From a bacterium (GTDB lineage Bacteria > Bdellovibrionota_B > Oligoflexia > Silvanigrellales > Silvanigrellaceae), in the NCBI GenBank assembly GCA_009918675.1, contig RGDM01000009.1, positions 26,511 through 90,510 of the forward strand: 64,000 nucleotides of DNA. The letters are read 5' to 3'. A program made the translations under genes and the position numbers. How positions within the stretch are numbered: position 1 is the stretch's first letter; every line of letters begins with the position of its first letter. Shown piece by piece: positions 9,901 through 18,397 of the stretch. The notes under the pieces were generated by a model. That model was not told the origin of the DNA. It saw only the letters and a list, made by a program, of their open reading frames with translations, and searched no databases.

Positions 9901-12571
9901 AAGCCATGCGATGACGACCAAGACCAAGCAGCAGATGCGCCCAGTGGATCTGCAGTGTTTCCTTACGTTGTGAATCGAATGTCAGAGCAACCAACTGTTG
10001 GCAGACGTCGCTTGCAGCCACGAGCTCATTCTGCGCAATGTGAATCATGTACTCGGTTTCAAAGACTTCGCGCAGGTAATTGAGCCGCTCTTGCTGGTTG
10101 CCAATGCCACTCGCACGAACCATCGCTCGCTCGGTATAATACTTTGCAAGCGAGTGTTCGAAGCTGCGTGCATGAATCCGAGCTGCCTTTAAGAAAATCT
10201 CCGAACTTCGTTCCGCATCAGCAAGCGGGCCCGCTCCTTCAAAATGCTTTGCGAGCGACAAAACTTGCTCGCGACGTGGCTTGGGATAAAGCATCGTGAT
10301 TCTATTTGCCATTGCCAGGTGAATCTGCCTGCGGGTTTGTAATTCAAGACCAGAAAGCACAGCTGAACGAAGTTTCTCATGACTAAAGACAAATGCTCGC
10401 CGTTGAACCGGAAGATTTTCATCACCGAGAATTTCAAAGACACCACGCCGAACCAGACTCAGCAAGCGCGTTTCTAGTTCAACCGAGGTGAAGTCTTGGT
10501 CGATGCGGAAATACTCAAACTCGCAGGCTTCATGCGAGACAGCAGCGATGCAGGTTAACCTCTGATCACGTTTGTCGAGGCGATCGAGCGAGGCCAAGAG
10601 TGCTTCGACGTTCCTTGTATCAACAACTATTTGTGACAGCTTTGTCCAATCAACTCGAAAAACTGGCGACCACGGATTGAAATCTCTGCGCTCGGGTACC
10701 AAAGCTTCTGTTTCAATCATCTGCTTGACAAGTTGATGCAAAAGTAACGGCGAGCCATCGCATTTTGCAGTCACGAATTCAACGAACCGAGGGGATGGGC
10801 GCGGCAAACCAATGGCAATCAAAAACTGCTGAAAATCGTATTGATTGAGCGGAGCGAGATCCCACACATGAAACCGCCGTCGCAGATTTGCGAGACGGGC
10901 AAGAAAATTGTCCAAAACAAAATTTTGTCTGGAGATACCTTCGCGAATTGTCATAACGAAGGCAAAATTTGTTTGATCGTTGACTCTCTCGGTAATGAAT
11001 TGAAACAACCCAATCGAAGCCGGATCTGCAAGGTGGAGGTCATCCAATAAAAAAACTAGATAGCCATTCTGTTGAGCGATCTTTGCCAAAAGTTCGAGGA
11101 AGATCTGTTGAACGGGTGCACGTACGCTCACCACCTGCCGAGCCGGCGGTCTCTTTTTCATTTGAGTTTCAAAATTTTCAGCAAAATCGTCATCGTCTTC
11201 CTGGTCCGGACCAGATTCTACTGAATATGTTGTTTCCTGCTGCGACGCGGAGTCAACTGCCCTCAACAGATGTGGACGCAACGCGGGAATGAGACGAGCG
11301 ACGTCGGTTGCTCCTCGGTTGGCGATCAATGCCAACTCCTGCATTAGGCTTTGAAATGCGCGCGGTGATCGTATTTCAAGCGCCTGCAGCTGCTCGTTCA
11401 CTGCTAAACTTAGCGCCCGCAAAGACAGTCGCTGCTCGGATTCGGTAAAGCGGATGTGCAAGTAAGGAATGTCTTGTTCATCGAGCCGACGCCTGACTTC
11501 CGCAAGGCTGCGGCTGCGACCAAGACCAACCGTCGAACGTATCATACTCCATGTCACGCGAGACTTGCGTTGCCGGTTACTGATAATTTCCGAAACCTGC
11601 TCAACTAGCTCGCCGCGACCAACAAAAATATTATTAAAGATTCGACTGAGTGCTACGTCTTTAGTTGCAATTTCAAAACTTTCAAAATTCTGTGAACGCA
11701 AACATTCATAAAGCTTTTTGAGATCGCTGAGTAACCCAAACGTACTCTGATAGCGGTCTTCCGGACGTTTTTCGATACACTTCATAACCATGCGTTCAAG
11801 CACATCAGGGACCTGCAAACCATCAAACTGTGAAAACAATGGCGGGCTTTTTTCTGTGTGCGCTCGCAAAAGCTCATCATTTTTGAATTCAGAAAAAGGG
11901 GTACGACCAGAAATTAATTCGTAAGCAACAATTCCCAGGCTATAAATATCAGCACGTGCATCGATCCCCCAGCTAACAAGTCCGGTTGATTCAGGTGCCA
12001 TATAGCTAAAGGTGCCAACAACTTCAGATCGTAGTCGGCCAGCTTCAACATTTTGCTTCACCGGATCATTTAAGCGGGCAACACCAAAATCCACGATTTT
12101 GACGTGAATTTTACTTTCAGCGCCTTCTTTTGCAGTTGCCACGAGAATGTTCTGCGGCTTGATATCACGGTGCACAATATTGTGGCCGTGCACATACTCC
12201 AGCGCTTCTGCTGCTTGAATCAGTATGCCAAGAATTTCCGAAAGCGGCAGTCGACCACCACGGGAACGCACATATTCGCGAAGGTTCGGACCGTCGACGT
12301 ATTCCATAACAATATAGGCGCGGCCTTCGGTTTCACCAAGTTCATACACGGTCACCGTTCCTGGGTGCAGAAGTTGACTCATCAGAGTCGCTTCGCGTTG
12401 AAAGCGAATTTGTTCCTGGAGAGAGAGAACGCTGCCGCGGTTCAAGAATTTAATCGCAACCTGACCACTTCCTTCGGCGCCAATACGCACCGCTCGGTAG
12501 ACAGCACCAAAGCCGCCCCGACCGATCTCTTCAAGAAGTCGATAGGTGTTGTCGAGAATCCTTTCCTGCAC
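6908..12571 (-). CDS. Giant Ser/Thr protein kinase with AAA ATPase and helical-repeat regions
   Basis: A 1887-residue signalling protein. Residues ~10-290 are a complete Hanks-type kinase: glycine loop GRGGFG (17-22), VAIK with Lys41, HRD with Asp136, DFG at 161-163 and APE at 192-194. A predicted AAA/STAND-type ATPase follows (about 315-700): VGRGELVEQ, a Walker A-like STVGLGRS (346-353) in which the usual Lys is Arg352, and an intact Walker B LLDD (508-511) with LHLADP. Residues ~740-1450 are TPR-like helices, followed by a possible GAF-like segment and a C-terminal region (~1640-1850) that weakly resembles SpoIIE/PP2C folds. GTG start with AGGAGG. Related kinase-AAA-TPR proteins occur in myxobacteria and Leptospira; no substrate can be named. 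Confidence 0.88.
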   Translation of the reverse strand: MQERILDNTYRLLEEIGRGGFGAVYRAVRIGAEGSGQVAIKFLNRGSVLSLQEQIRFQREATLMSQLLHPGTVTVYELGETEGRAYIVMEYVDGPNLREYVRSRGGRLPLSEILGILIQAAEALEYVHGHNIVHRDIKPQNILVATAKEGAESKIHVKIVDFGVARLNDPVKQNVEAGRLRSEVVGTFSYMAPESTGLVSWGIDARADIYSLGIVAYELISGRTPFSEFKNDELLRAHTEKSPPLFSQFDGLQVPDVLERMVMKCIEKRPEDRYQSTFGLLSDLKKLYECLRSQNFESFEIATKDVALSRIFNNIFVGRGELVEQVSEIISNRQRKSRVTWSMIRSTVGLGRSRSLAEVRRRLDEQDIPYLHIRFTESEQRLSLRALSLAVNEQLQALEIRSPRAFQSLMQELALIANRGATDVARLIPALRPHLLRAVDSASQQETTYSVESGPDQEDDDDFAENFETQMKKRPPARQVVSVRAPVQQIFLELLAKIAQQNGYLVFLLDDLHLADPASIGLFQFITERVNDQTNFAFVMTIREGISRQNFVLDNFLARLANLRRRFHVWDLAPLNQYDFQQFLIAIGLPRPSPRFVEFVTAKCDGSPLLLHQLVKQMIETEALVPERRDFNPWSPVFRVDWTKLSQIVVDTRNVEALLASLDRLDKRDQRLTCIAAVSHEACEFEYFRIDQDFTSVELETRLLSLVRRGVFEILGDENLPVQRRAFVFSHEKLRSAVLSGLELQTRRQIHLAMANRITMLYPKPRREQVLSLAKHFEGAGPLADAERSSEIFLKAARIHARSFEHSLAKYYTERAMVRASGIGNQQERLNYLREVFETEYMIHIAQNELVAASDVCQQLVALTFDSQRKETLQIHWAHLLLGLGRHRMAYLQVAEAIDRKLVFPFSTVHKFITRVAGWLSGFGQFPIAYSVAQIRPLKKEMPTDNQIQGLMYLSLAQAHGVDGHSLGFLLAAVRMKLHRKGPTRSFAVFNMLIAAQFLRSGRMNRAFEIAETLERNLEAHGRVDIARWVRALRAIWLDYPMGRTERLARVLDERKEGQMPAFGVLNTESHALRQWIRATSPRLWGQRRNETATAKKDMLWNERVGMHAGGYVSDRVRGRRKIDALREKPNALQVRNEFADTHAPQASSDNQNAVQESLSQSKQARKLREAGENGQYLGLLLFSDVIRYALADKLDPLRRTVDQFSRQQQGGLEGEIFKAMSVSLQEFVSGQYKESLDSYVSALRAIVRRPLGEISLPVSDALRCGALIMPYLAFSMNVKGWPWKRSFFRLLDRVDDVLQKSEGIRNPRRTAFTPLFKGVMEYMKGESNRALRSLGEAKDLAKSGQNDLAALLAEQALGLICSEMDQVRCMDYFAECYRSAHDRGWKLLERQLLSLCRRLNLPLQHHFPELLAEAEKISFRRRTSGIALTHIIESWLVMKREPQTVNHYINQSARVGAKILSSPLSLLFVSGSEEKAIYKPTVQWVDDSNLFLQNLSDQPVGPKTLEVELVKYLPRFHDDPMRLVPVGAGDDNQDQHVWSLSPQNADEVIRDEQPMSEPATRILEVATQLNTRVDHAPIDTPYAVYVALKQADRFFGWMAMSRVSLSQFTSKDAEMDLLLLARHTAFNISFAGMLNSSTHHGEHVQMPSLEVVQLPFSEGIILEELGRLHRGDQIGTQIFSLGLTRVLMLNWSFEASSENAAADVGGLFRHYSTLLVESLRVAGEALGLDRFAMRFSADVGILLERAAVGQRFERVSVNAILLDTQANEAQECFFGHENVIFAGSSRVERELLLELGGVLRLDRLVYRERRRLLAGTQAGWLLNQDSRFREINSQFSQNGFIEEYLNQKRSRGLMLNRILANGHLPNEFSAIALLFDATQANKKNVA

Positions 12572-12727
12572 CCGAACGCGCCTCCTGGCCTACAAAACTG
12601 CAAAACACGTGCTTGGTATCGGCAACCCAGGGAAAAATTTAGGACTCTCTGAAAAAGACCGGGAAATTCTTGCACATCAAGTCCAGCCCAGCCTCCGCCG
12701 ATAGGGCCTCAAAGTGGGAGGTGAGGC

Positions 12728-15025
12728 TTGCCAACGGGTCATGCAGTCAAACTTTTTTGGAATCGCTGGTTACATGCGACCACCGGTGCGACCTTGCAGG
12801 CCCATGCTGGGTGTTCAATAGCCTCATTTTTCTTCATCTTCCTCTCGGGTTGTGGGGATGCGAGCCAGCAATACGAACGGACGTCCCGCGGAGCTGCTTC
12901 AATTCCGCAATCCACCTTTGAATCTGGACATCTCAAAAAAAGATCGGCCTCGGCTGTTGGACAGCAGAGCGAATATTTCCCACTCGCGTCCGGTTTTCTT
13001 GTTCCACTGGCGCAGAATTCTGCGGCTGAATTCGCTCTCGATAACATCAATTTTTCTTCTCAGCAGGGTGAATTGCCCGAGCACATGATGCAAACCGCAG
13101 AAGAACTTGGGCTCGTTGCCAATGCGGGCGGATTAGGCTTGGCCTCGTCCACAGAGAACCTTCCTAACGGTTGGCAATGGCGACCCACGAATGTTCAACG
13201 CGAGTTGCAACTTTCAGGAACACATGAGGGAGCAAACTCCGTCCTTCATGAAATGCAGCTCGAGTTTAATGGGATTCCTGTTCATCATGCGCGCGTTAAA
13301 GCAATTCTCGACAATGGCACAACCACATGGATGACAGGGTCTGTGCCAACATGGCTGCGGCAGAGTAAAAATCAGCCGCCCAAGCGCACCGTATTTTCGC
13401 TCACCCCTGACGAGGCTCGAATCAGGGCTGCTCAGCAATTGAATTTTGCCGATTGGCGATTTCATTCTCCTGAGCGTTCCTTTATTGCCGACAATCAGGC
13501 CATGCGCGCAGCATTTTTATTTACCGTTTCTGCAGAACCATCTGCGGAAGGACGAGGCCCAGCGCTCCCGTTGGAAGTTGCCATTGACGCAGACAAAGGT
13601 GATGTTCTTTGGCAACGCCCACTCGCCATGCACGCCAACGCAACTTTAACTGGCAGTTCAGCTCTATTTTTGGAAAATAAGGGCAACTCAAGTGTCATGA
13701 AAACAGTCGACCTCGAGGGGCTAATTACGCCAGGCAACAAGCTCTCTCATGACCTTTTCGATATTTATAACTGCCAGATGTATGCACGCGCTTTAGATCC
13801 AGGCAACAATTCCGTTTGTAAAGGACTTGCAATCGGCAGCAATGGGGCCTTTTCATACGCGTACGATGATCAATCGTATGACGAAGTTGTTTCCTATGCG
13901 GCTATCACCCGCTCAATGAAATGGTATCGAGCGATCGATCGCGACAGTCTGCGCAGCGATTGGGATACGAGGAAATGGCCAGGTTCGCGCGATAACTTTG
14001 GTTTTCAAGCGCTCGGATCAAACGGTGGCTCTGAACGTCGACTCGGTGTTTATGTGCGCACCGAAACGTCATCGTCAACAACCAACCGCTGCGGAAAAGA
14101 CACCACTCCCGACAACGCGCAGTATTTGTGGGCGGGGCAATCCGGGCGCGGAAATCCTGAAATTTTGATTGGCTATGGTGGAGTTGCCACCGGTTGCGGT
14201 TCGCTCCGCGACCTAGGCAAAGACGAAGATGTTGTGATGCATGAATTTGGTCACCATATTGTCTTTCGCGGCTTGTCCAACAGCAAACAACAAAGTGTTG
14301 CCATGCACGAAGGTTTTGCCGACTATTTTACCTATGCAATTACCGGCAACAACCTGCTTGCCGAATACAGCTATCCAGGCCGAAGCGCTCTACGACAAGG
14401 TAACATTACCCCTGGGACAACCTTCAAAACCTTTAAGCCGCGCAGTGGTGGTGGCTATTACTCGGTTTTGGACTATGTGCAGTACCCACACGCGGTTGGT
14501 GAATTCTGGTCGGGAATTCTCTGGGAAGCACGAAATTCTCTTGGACGTGATGCGAATAACTCATACAAAATGGACAAAATCGTCTGGGATGCCATCGACC
14601 TTATTAAAATCGACGGCGAACTCTACGACGGTATTGTTGCTCTCAGTGAAAGTGCGAAGCGCTATGCGCAGAAGTCAGGTGAAGACCCTTCAAGCATGCA
14701 AAGAACCGTGCAAAACGTGTTTTTGAAATATGGGTTCATTCAAGTCGGCAGCTCTGGGGAAATCTCTCCCACAGATGAACTTGCCGGCGGAATGAGCTCA
14801 GGGAACAGCAGTTCAACGGTTGTAACGAAGAGCAAACGCTGGGGCTGTGGAGATCTTGCGTTTGCGTCTGGAAATGCGCGTTCGCAGCAGGCAACTGAAA
14901 GTTCCGCTCTCTTCACTCTGTTCCTTCTCGCGCTTCCAGCAGGGTTTGTCTTTTGTGCTGCGCAGCGCCGCACAATCCAACAAAACATCCGTGTTCGCGC
15001 GAAGGATTCGTTCAAACGCGATTGA
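12728..15025 (+). CDS. Exported zinc metalloprotease (M4/M36-like) with N-terminal lipobox and C-terminal anchor
   Basis: Zinc-binding H505-E-F-G-H509 and the downstream third ligand Glu528 in EGFADY define a thermolysin/fungalysin-type (gluzincin) protease. Residues ~140-260 look like the FTP/PepSY-type inhibitory propeptide (EFNGIPVHHARVKAIL). The N terminus is a long signal peptide ending in the lipobox L39-S-G-C42. The C terminus has a Gly-Cys-Gly, a ~17-residue hydrophobic helix (LFTLFLLALPAGFVFC) and an Arg-rich tail, resembling MYXO-CTERM-like sorting signals. The TTG start is chosen because it follows GGGAGGTGAG closely. Likely secreted or surface-attached, and probably autoprocessed. 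A second protease of this kind lies at 46.4-48.3 kb. Confidence 0.85.
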   Translation: MPTGHAVKLFWNRWLHATTGATLQAHAGCSIASFFFIFLSGCGDASQQYERTSRGAASIPQSTFESGHLKKRSASAVGQQSEYFPLASGFLVPLAQNSAAEFALDNINFSSQQGELPEHMMQTAEELGLVANAGGLGLASSTENLPNGWQWRPTNVQRELQLSGTHEGANSVLHEMQLEFNGIPVHHARVKAILDNGTTTWMTGSVPTWLRQSKNQPPKRTVFSLTPDEARIRAAQQLNFADWRFHSPERSFIADNQAMRAAFLFTVSAEPSAEGRGPALPLEVAIDADKGDVLWQRPLAMHANATLTGSSALFLENKGNSSVMKTVDLEGLITPGNKLSHDLFDIYNCQMYARALDPGNNSVCKGLAIGSNGAFSYAYDDQSYDEVVSYAAITRSMKWYRAIDRDSLRSDWDTRKWPGSRDNFGFQALGSNGGSERRLGVYVRTETSSSTTNRCGKDTTPDNAQYLWAGQSGRGNPEILIGYGGVATGCGSLRDLGKDEDVVMHEFGHHIVFRGLSNSKQQSVAMHEGFADYFTYAITGNNLLAEYSYPGRSALRQGNITPGTTFKTFKPRSGGGYYSVLDYVQYPHAVGEFWSGILWEARNSLGRDANNSYKMDKIVWDAIDLIKIDGELYDGIVALSESAKRYAQKSGEDPSSMQRTVQNVFLKYGFIQVGSSGEISPTDELAGGMSSGNSSSTVVTKSKRWGCGDLAFASGNARSQQATESSALFTLFLLALPAGFVFCAAQRRTIQQNIRVRAKDSFKRD

Positions 15026-15119
15026 CCCGAGATAGATCTCAGGGTACCACATTTCACTAGACTTATTTTCGTTTCACGAGTGCTGCGGCTACCCGCCCTC
15101 GCATAAGAAGGATGACGCA

Positions 15120-15833
15120 ATGCGTTTTCTCAGCTTACTTCTTTGTTCAACGCTGCTCTCGACACCTGCATTTGCGGCGGGAAAATCATCAGGCAAAGGT
15201 GCTTCTGATAAATCCAGCTATGCACTCGGCTATCAGTTTGGGCAAAATCTTCACAACTATGGCGCCGAAATCAATATTGAATCTTTCTCAAAGGGATTTG
15301 CCGAAGCATTAGCTGGCAAGCCCGGCTCGATGTCTAAGGATGACATGCAGAAAGCTGTCGCAGAATTTGAGCAAAATTTGCGCTCGAAAATGGAATCCAA
15401 AAAGCGCGACCAAGGCGACAAGAATATGAAGGAAGGCAAATCCTTTTTAGAAGCGAACGCCAAGAAGCCTGGCATTAAAGTTCTTCCGAGCGGTTTGCAA
15501 TATAAGGTCATCACCGAGGGGAGCGGGACCTCACCCAAAGCGACCGACGTGGTTAAAACACATTACCGCGGCACGTTAATTGACGGAAAAGAATTCGACA
15601 GCTCGTACGCAAGAAAAGAGCCAGCGGAATTCCCTGTCAATGGCGTTATCAAGGGTTGGACGGAAGCTCTTCAGCTCATGAAGCCGGGTGCGAAATGGCA
15701 ACTCTTCATTCCATCTGATCTCGCTTACGGCGCACAAGGCGCAGGCCCCGACATTGGTCCAAATTCAACTCTCATCTTCGAAGTTGAATTGCTGTCTGTT
15801 AAAACGGCAGATGCAGGCAAAACAGCTCGATAA
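15120..15833 (+). CDS. FKBP-type peptidyl-prolyl isomerase, Mip/FkpA-like, exported
   Basis: Periplasmic or outer-membrane prolyl isomerase involved in folding of exported proteins. A signal peptide (residues 1-19, ending AFAAG) precedes an N-terminal helical dimerisation domain (KSSYALGYQFGQNL) and a long connecting helix. A C-terminal FKBP domain follows (about 125-232), with VKTHYRGTLIDGKEFDSS, the GVIKGWTEAL loop and IPSDLAYG. Length of 237 residues is normal for Mip/FkpA. ATG start with AAGAAGGA. It is coupled to the hydrolase gene through a TAATG overlap at 15831-15835. Confidence 0.93.
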   Translation: MRFLSLLLCSTLLSTPAFAAGKSSGKGASDKSSYALGYQFGQNLHNYGAEINIESFSKGFAEALAGKPGSMSKDDMQKAVAEFEQNLRSKMESKKRDQGDKNMKEGKSFLEANAKKPGIKVLPSGLQYKVITEGSGTSPKATDVVKTHYRGTLIDGKEFDSSYARKEPAEFPVNGVIKGWTEALQLMKPGAKWQLFIPSDLAYGAQGAGPDIGPNSTLIFEVELLSVKTADAGKTAR

Positions 15834-16720
15834 TGTTCATTCTCATACTTTTGTTTTTGCTTAGCGCATGCAATTCTGTTTTTTATCAACCCGATTCCCT
15901 GCGCTGGACTCTCCCCGAAGATATTTCTCCAAAGTTTGAAATTCTCCGTATCTCGGTGGGCGAAAAGAACGAAACCCTAGAGGCCATTCGCTATCACAGC
16001 AGGGTTGCAAAAAAAGGAACTATTGTTCATTTTCACGGCAACGCACAAAACATGAGTGCTCACGTTTTATTTGTCGCATGGCTGTTAGATGAAGGCTTCG
16101 ATGTCCTGACTTTCGACTATCGTGGCTATGGCCGGAGTGATGGTCGAGCGAATCGATTGAACACCATCGAAGATGGGCAAGCCGTCTTGAATTGGCTCGC
16201 GGCAAACTCCGACGTTGAATCTTATTATATTGTTGCACAGAGTTTAGGTGGCGCAGTTGCTCTCGGGTCGCTCAATGCAATGAATCCAGTCAATTTTAAG
16301 AAACTCAAAGGGCTTGTCGTCGAATCAACGTTCTCTTCGTATCGAGGTCTTGCGCAACGCAAGCTTGCCTCCTTCTTTTTAACCTGGCCACTGCAGTGGC
16401 CCTTGTCCTTTTTGGTGTCCGACGAGTTTAGCCCCGCGGTGTCTCTGACAAAAATTTCAGCTCGGGCACTTCCAACGCTTGTGATCCACGGAACACTCGA
16501 TCCGGTTGTGCCCTTTTCAGAGGGGCTCGCATTAGCTGAACTCATGACTGAAGAAAAAATCCCAGTCACCCTGCACCCCCAATTGGGCCGCGGGCACACC
16601 GCATGTTTCATCGGCAACCAAACGCTGTTGTCTCAGCCGTGCAAGCAACAGGTGATGTCATTCCTTACAAAAAACATGGCCTCTCGTTTACCTCAACTCA
16701 ATATCCACGAGGCCAAATAG
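15833..16720 (+). CDS. Alpha/beta-hydrolase lipoprotein (BEM46/ABHD13-like)
   Basis: A serine hydrolase fold with HFHGNAQNM (oxyanion region), FDYRGYGRSDG, the nucleophile elbow AQSLGGA, the acid in HGTLDPVVPF and the catalytic His in GRGHTACF. This pattern is typical of the BEM46/ABHD13 group. The first residues are a short signal with lipobox L-L-S-A-C, suggesting a lipid-anchored periplasmic enzyme. The start codon overlaps the stop of the FKBP gene (TAATG) and the sensor kinase gene begins two bases after its stop, so four genes from 15120 to 18397 probably form one operon. Confidence 0.87.
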   Translation: MFILILLFLLSACNSVFYQPDSLRWTLPEDISPKFEILRISVGEKNETLEAIRYHSRVAKKGTIVHFHGNAQNMSAHVLFVAWLLDEGFDVLTFDYRGYGRSDGRANRLNTIEDGQAVLNWLAANSDVESYYIVAQSLGGAVALGSLNAMNPVNFKKLKGLVVESTFSSYRGLAQRKLASFFLTWPLQWPLSFLVSDEFSPAVSLTKISARALPTLVIHGTLDPVVPFSEGLALAELMTEEKIPVTLHPQLGRGHTACFIGNQTLLSQPCKQQVMSFLTKNMASRLPQLNIHEAK

Positions 16721-16722
16721 CC

Positions 16723-17706
16723 GTGAAGATCATTGCAAAACGCTTCGGCTGGCTGGTGCATCCCATCACCGTTTTTGTTGGTGCTCAGATCTGCTGGGCA
16801 CTGCTCGTTTTCACTTGGATCTGGTGGTATTTCGATCGCGAGCAAACGATCTCAGCCATCCTCGGAAAAGTTCCAACTCCCCCCGAACTCCAAACCGGAC
16901 AGTGGGTCATCCTTCTGCAAGGTGGGATTCTCTTAGCGCTCATTCTTCTTGGTTTATTGATGACCTTTATTTCGCAGCGCAAGCAGGTTCGCCTCAATCG
17001 CCTTCACGAATCGTTTTTGAGCAACATCACCCACGAGCTCAAGACCCCTATCGCCAGTATTCGACTCGCAACTGAAACTCTCTTACTTCGCGAATTACCT
17101 GCGGACGCGCAGAAGAAATTCTTGGGTCGAACGCTTTCCGAATGCCTTCGCTTGCAGAACCTTGTTGATAGTATTCTTGTTGCGGCTCGCCTCGAATCAA
17201 AAAGCTATTCAGGCGCAAAGGAAAGCATTGACCTCGTCGCCCTAGTTGAAAATGCCGTTGAGAATTTTCGTGAGCGAATAGGCCAACAACGCCAGATCCA
17301 CTTTGAGAAAACATATTCATTCAAGAAAAATGAATTCTATATTGACGGGGATTCCATTCAACTTCAGATGGTTTTCGACAATCTTCTCTCGAATGCATTT
17401 AAATACACAAACGACCAAGGCAAAATCACTATTGTGAGCACTTTAAACAATAAAAGTTTCCAAGTTGATATCGCAGACGACGGCGTCGGTATTGAGAAAG
17501 ATGCCCTGAAAAAGATTTTTGAAAAATTCTACCGCGCCGAGGGTACAGCTCGCATTCGCGTGCAAGGCTCGGGCCTCGGACTTTTCATTGCCCGTTCGGT
17601 GGTGATTGCGCATGGTGGAACGCTCACAGCAGAGAGTGATGGCCCAGAAAAAGGAGCACGATTTCATGTCGGATTCGAAGGGAAGATTGCTGCTCGTCGA
17701 GGATGA
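16723..17706 (+). CDS. Two-component sensor histidine kinase
   Basis: Two transmembrane helices (about residues 12-36 and 60-82) enclose only a short ~25-residue periplasmic loop. A HisKA domain with the phospho-acceptor His104 in NITHELKTP follows, then a HATPase domain with N box NLLSNAFKYT, G1 DDGVGI and G2 GSGLGLF. There is no PAS or HAMP domain, so the input is probably sensed in the membrane or by a partner. GTG at 16723 is preferred because the longer in-frame start would reach 118 bases into the upstream gene. It overlaps the response regulator gene by 41 bases. Confidence 0.9.
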   Translation: MKIIAKRFGWLVHPITVFVGAQICWALLVFTWIWWYFDREQTISAILGKVPTPPELQTGQWVILLQGGILLALILLGLLMTFISQRKQVRLNRLHESFLSNITHELKTPIASIRLATETLLLRELPADAQKKFLGRTLSECLRLQNLVDSILVAARLESKSYSGAKESIDLVALVENAVENFRERIGQQRQIHFEKTYSFKKNEFYIDGDSIQLQMVFDNLLSNAFKYTNDQGKITIVSTLNNKSFQVDIADDGVGIEKDALKKIFEKFYRAEGTARIRVQGSGLGLFIARSVVIAHGGTLTAESDGPEKGARFHVGFEGKIAARRG

Positions 17707-18397
17707 ACCTTCGATTGGCGAAACACTGCAGTTCAATCTGGAAAGCGAGGGATTTGAGGTTGACTGGAAGCGTGATGGCCTCACGGCCTTTGACGCACTC
17801 GTGGCCGACGCAAATCGCTACGATGCGGTTATTTTAGACTTGATGCTACCGCATTTGAACGGCTTTGAAATACTTGCCCGCATTCGTCCTCTCGCAGAGC
17901 GTTTGCCCATCTTGGTTTTGAGTGCACGCAGCCTCGACTCAGACAAAGTCAAAGCACTCGAGCTGGGAGCCGACGACTATGTCACCAAACCCTTCTCTCT
18001 TAATGAACTTCTTCTCCGTGCGCATGGAATTGTGCGACGGGGGCAATGGTCGCGCGAAAATCTCCGCACCACTCAAGACTCATTCACGCTTGGCGATGCA
18101 GAGTTCTCGCCAGGTTCCCACTCGGTGATGACAGCCGGCAATGAAAAACTCAAAATCACCCCAACCGAAATGCTGCTTGCAAAAACGTTTGCAAACAATC
18201 CTGGACGCGTTCTTTCTCGACAAGAACTGCTTGAAACAGTGTGGCAATATTCAAGTGGAACCGAAACCCGCACCGTGGATGTGTTTGTTGCAAAGATCAG
18301 ACGCTACACAGACGCACAGGGCGCGGCAAATTCATTCATCGAAACGGTGCGCGGGCTGGGTTACTTGTACAACCCAACTCCCGGCAAGGCATCCTGA
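17666..18397 (+). CDS. OmpR/PhoB-family response regulator
   Basis: Partner of the preceding kinase. The receiver domain shows the acidic pocket in LLLVEDEPS, phospho-acceptor Asp58 (VILDLMLP) and Lys108 (YVTKPF). The C-terminal winged helix has the usual TPTEMLLAKTFANNPGRVLSR recognition region and the terminal RGLGYLY. ATG at 17666 follows AAAGGAG and gives 243 residues, the family's normal size. Its last 37 bases overlap the 3' end of the convergent desaturase gene. OmpR-family regulators bind direct repeats with 10-11 base period; two such repeats are visible in this window, but linking them to this regulator is a guess. Confidence 0.92.
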   Translation: MSDSKGRLLLVEDEPSIGETLQFNLESEGFEVDWKRDGLTAFDALVADANRYDAVILDLMLPHLNGFEILARIRPLAERLPILVLSARSLDSDKVKALELGADDYVTKPFSLNELLLRAHGIVRRGQWSRENLRTTQDSFTLGDAEFSPGSHSVMTAGNEKLKITPTEMLLAKTFANNPGRVLSRQELLETVWQYSSGTETRTVDVFVAKIRRYTDAQGAANSFIETVRGLGYLYNPTPGKAS

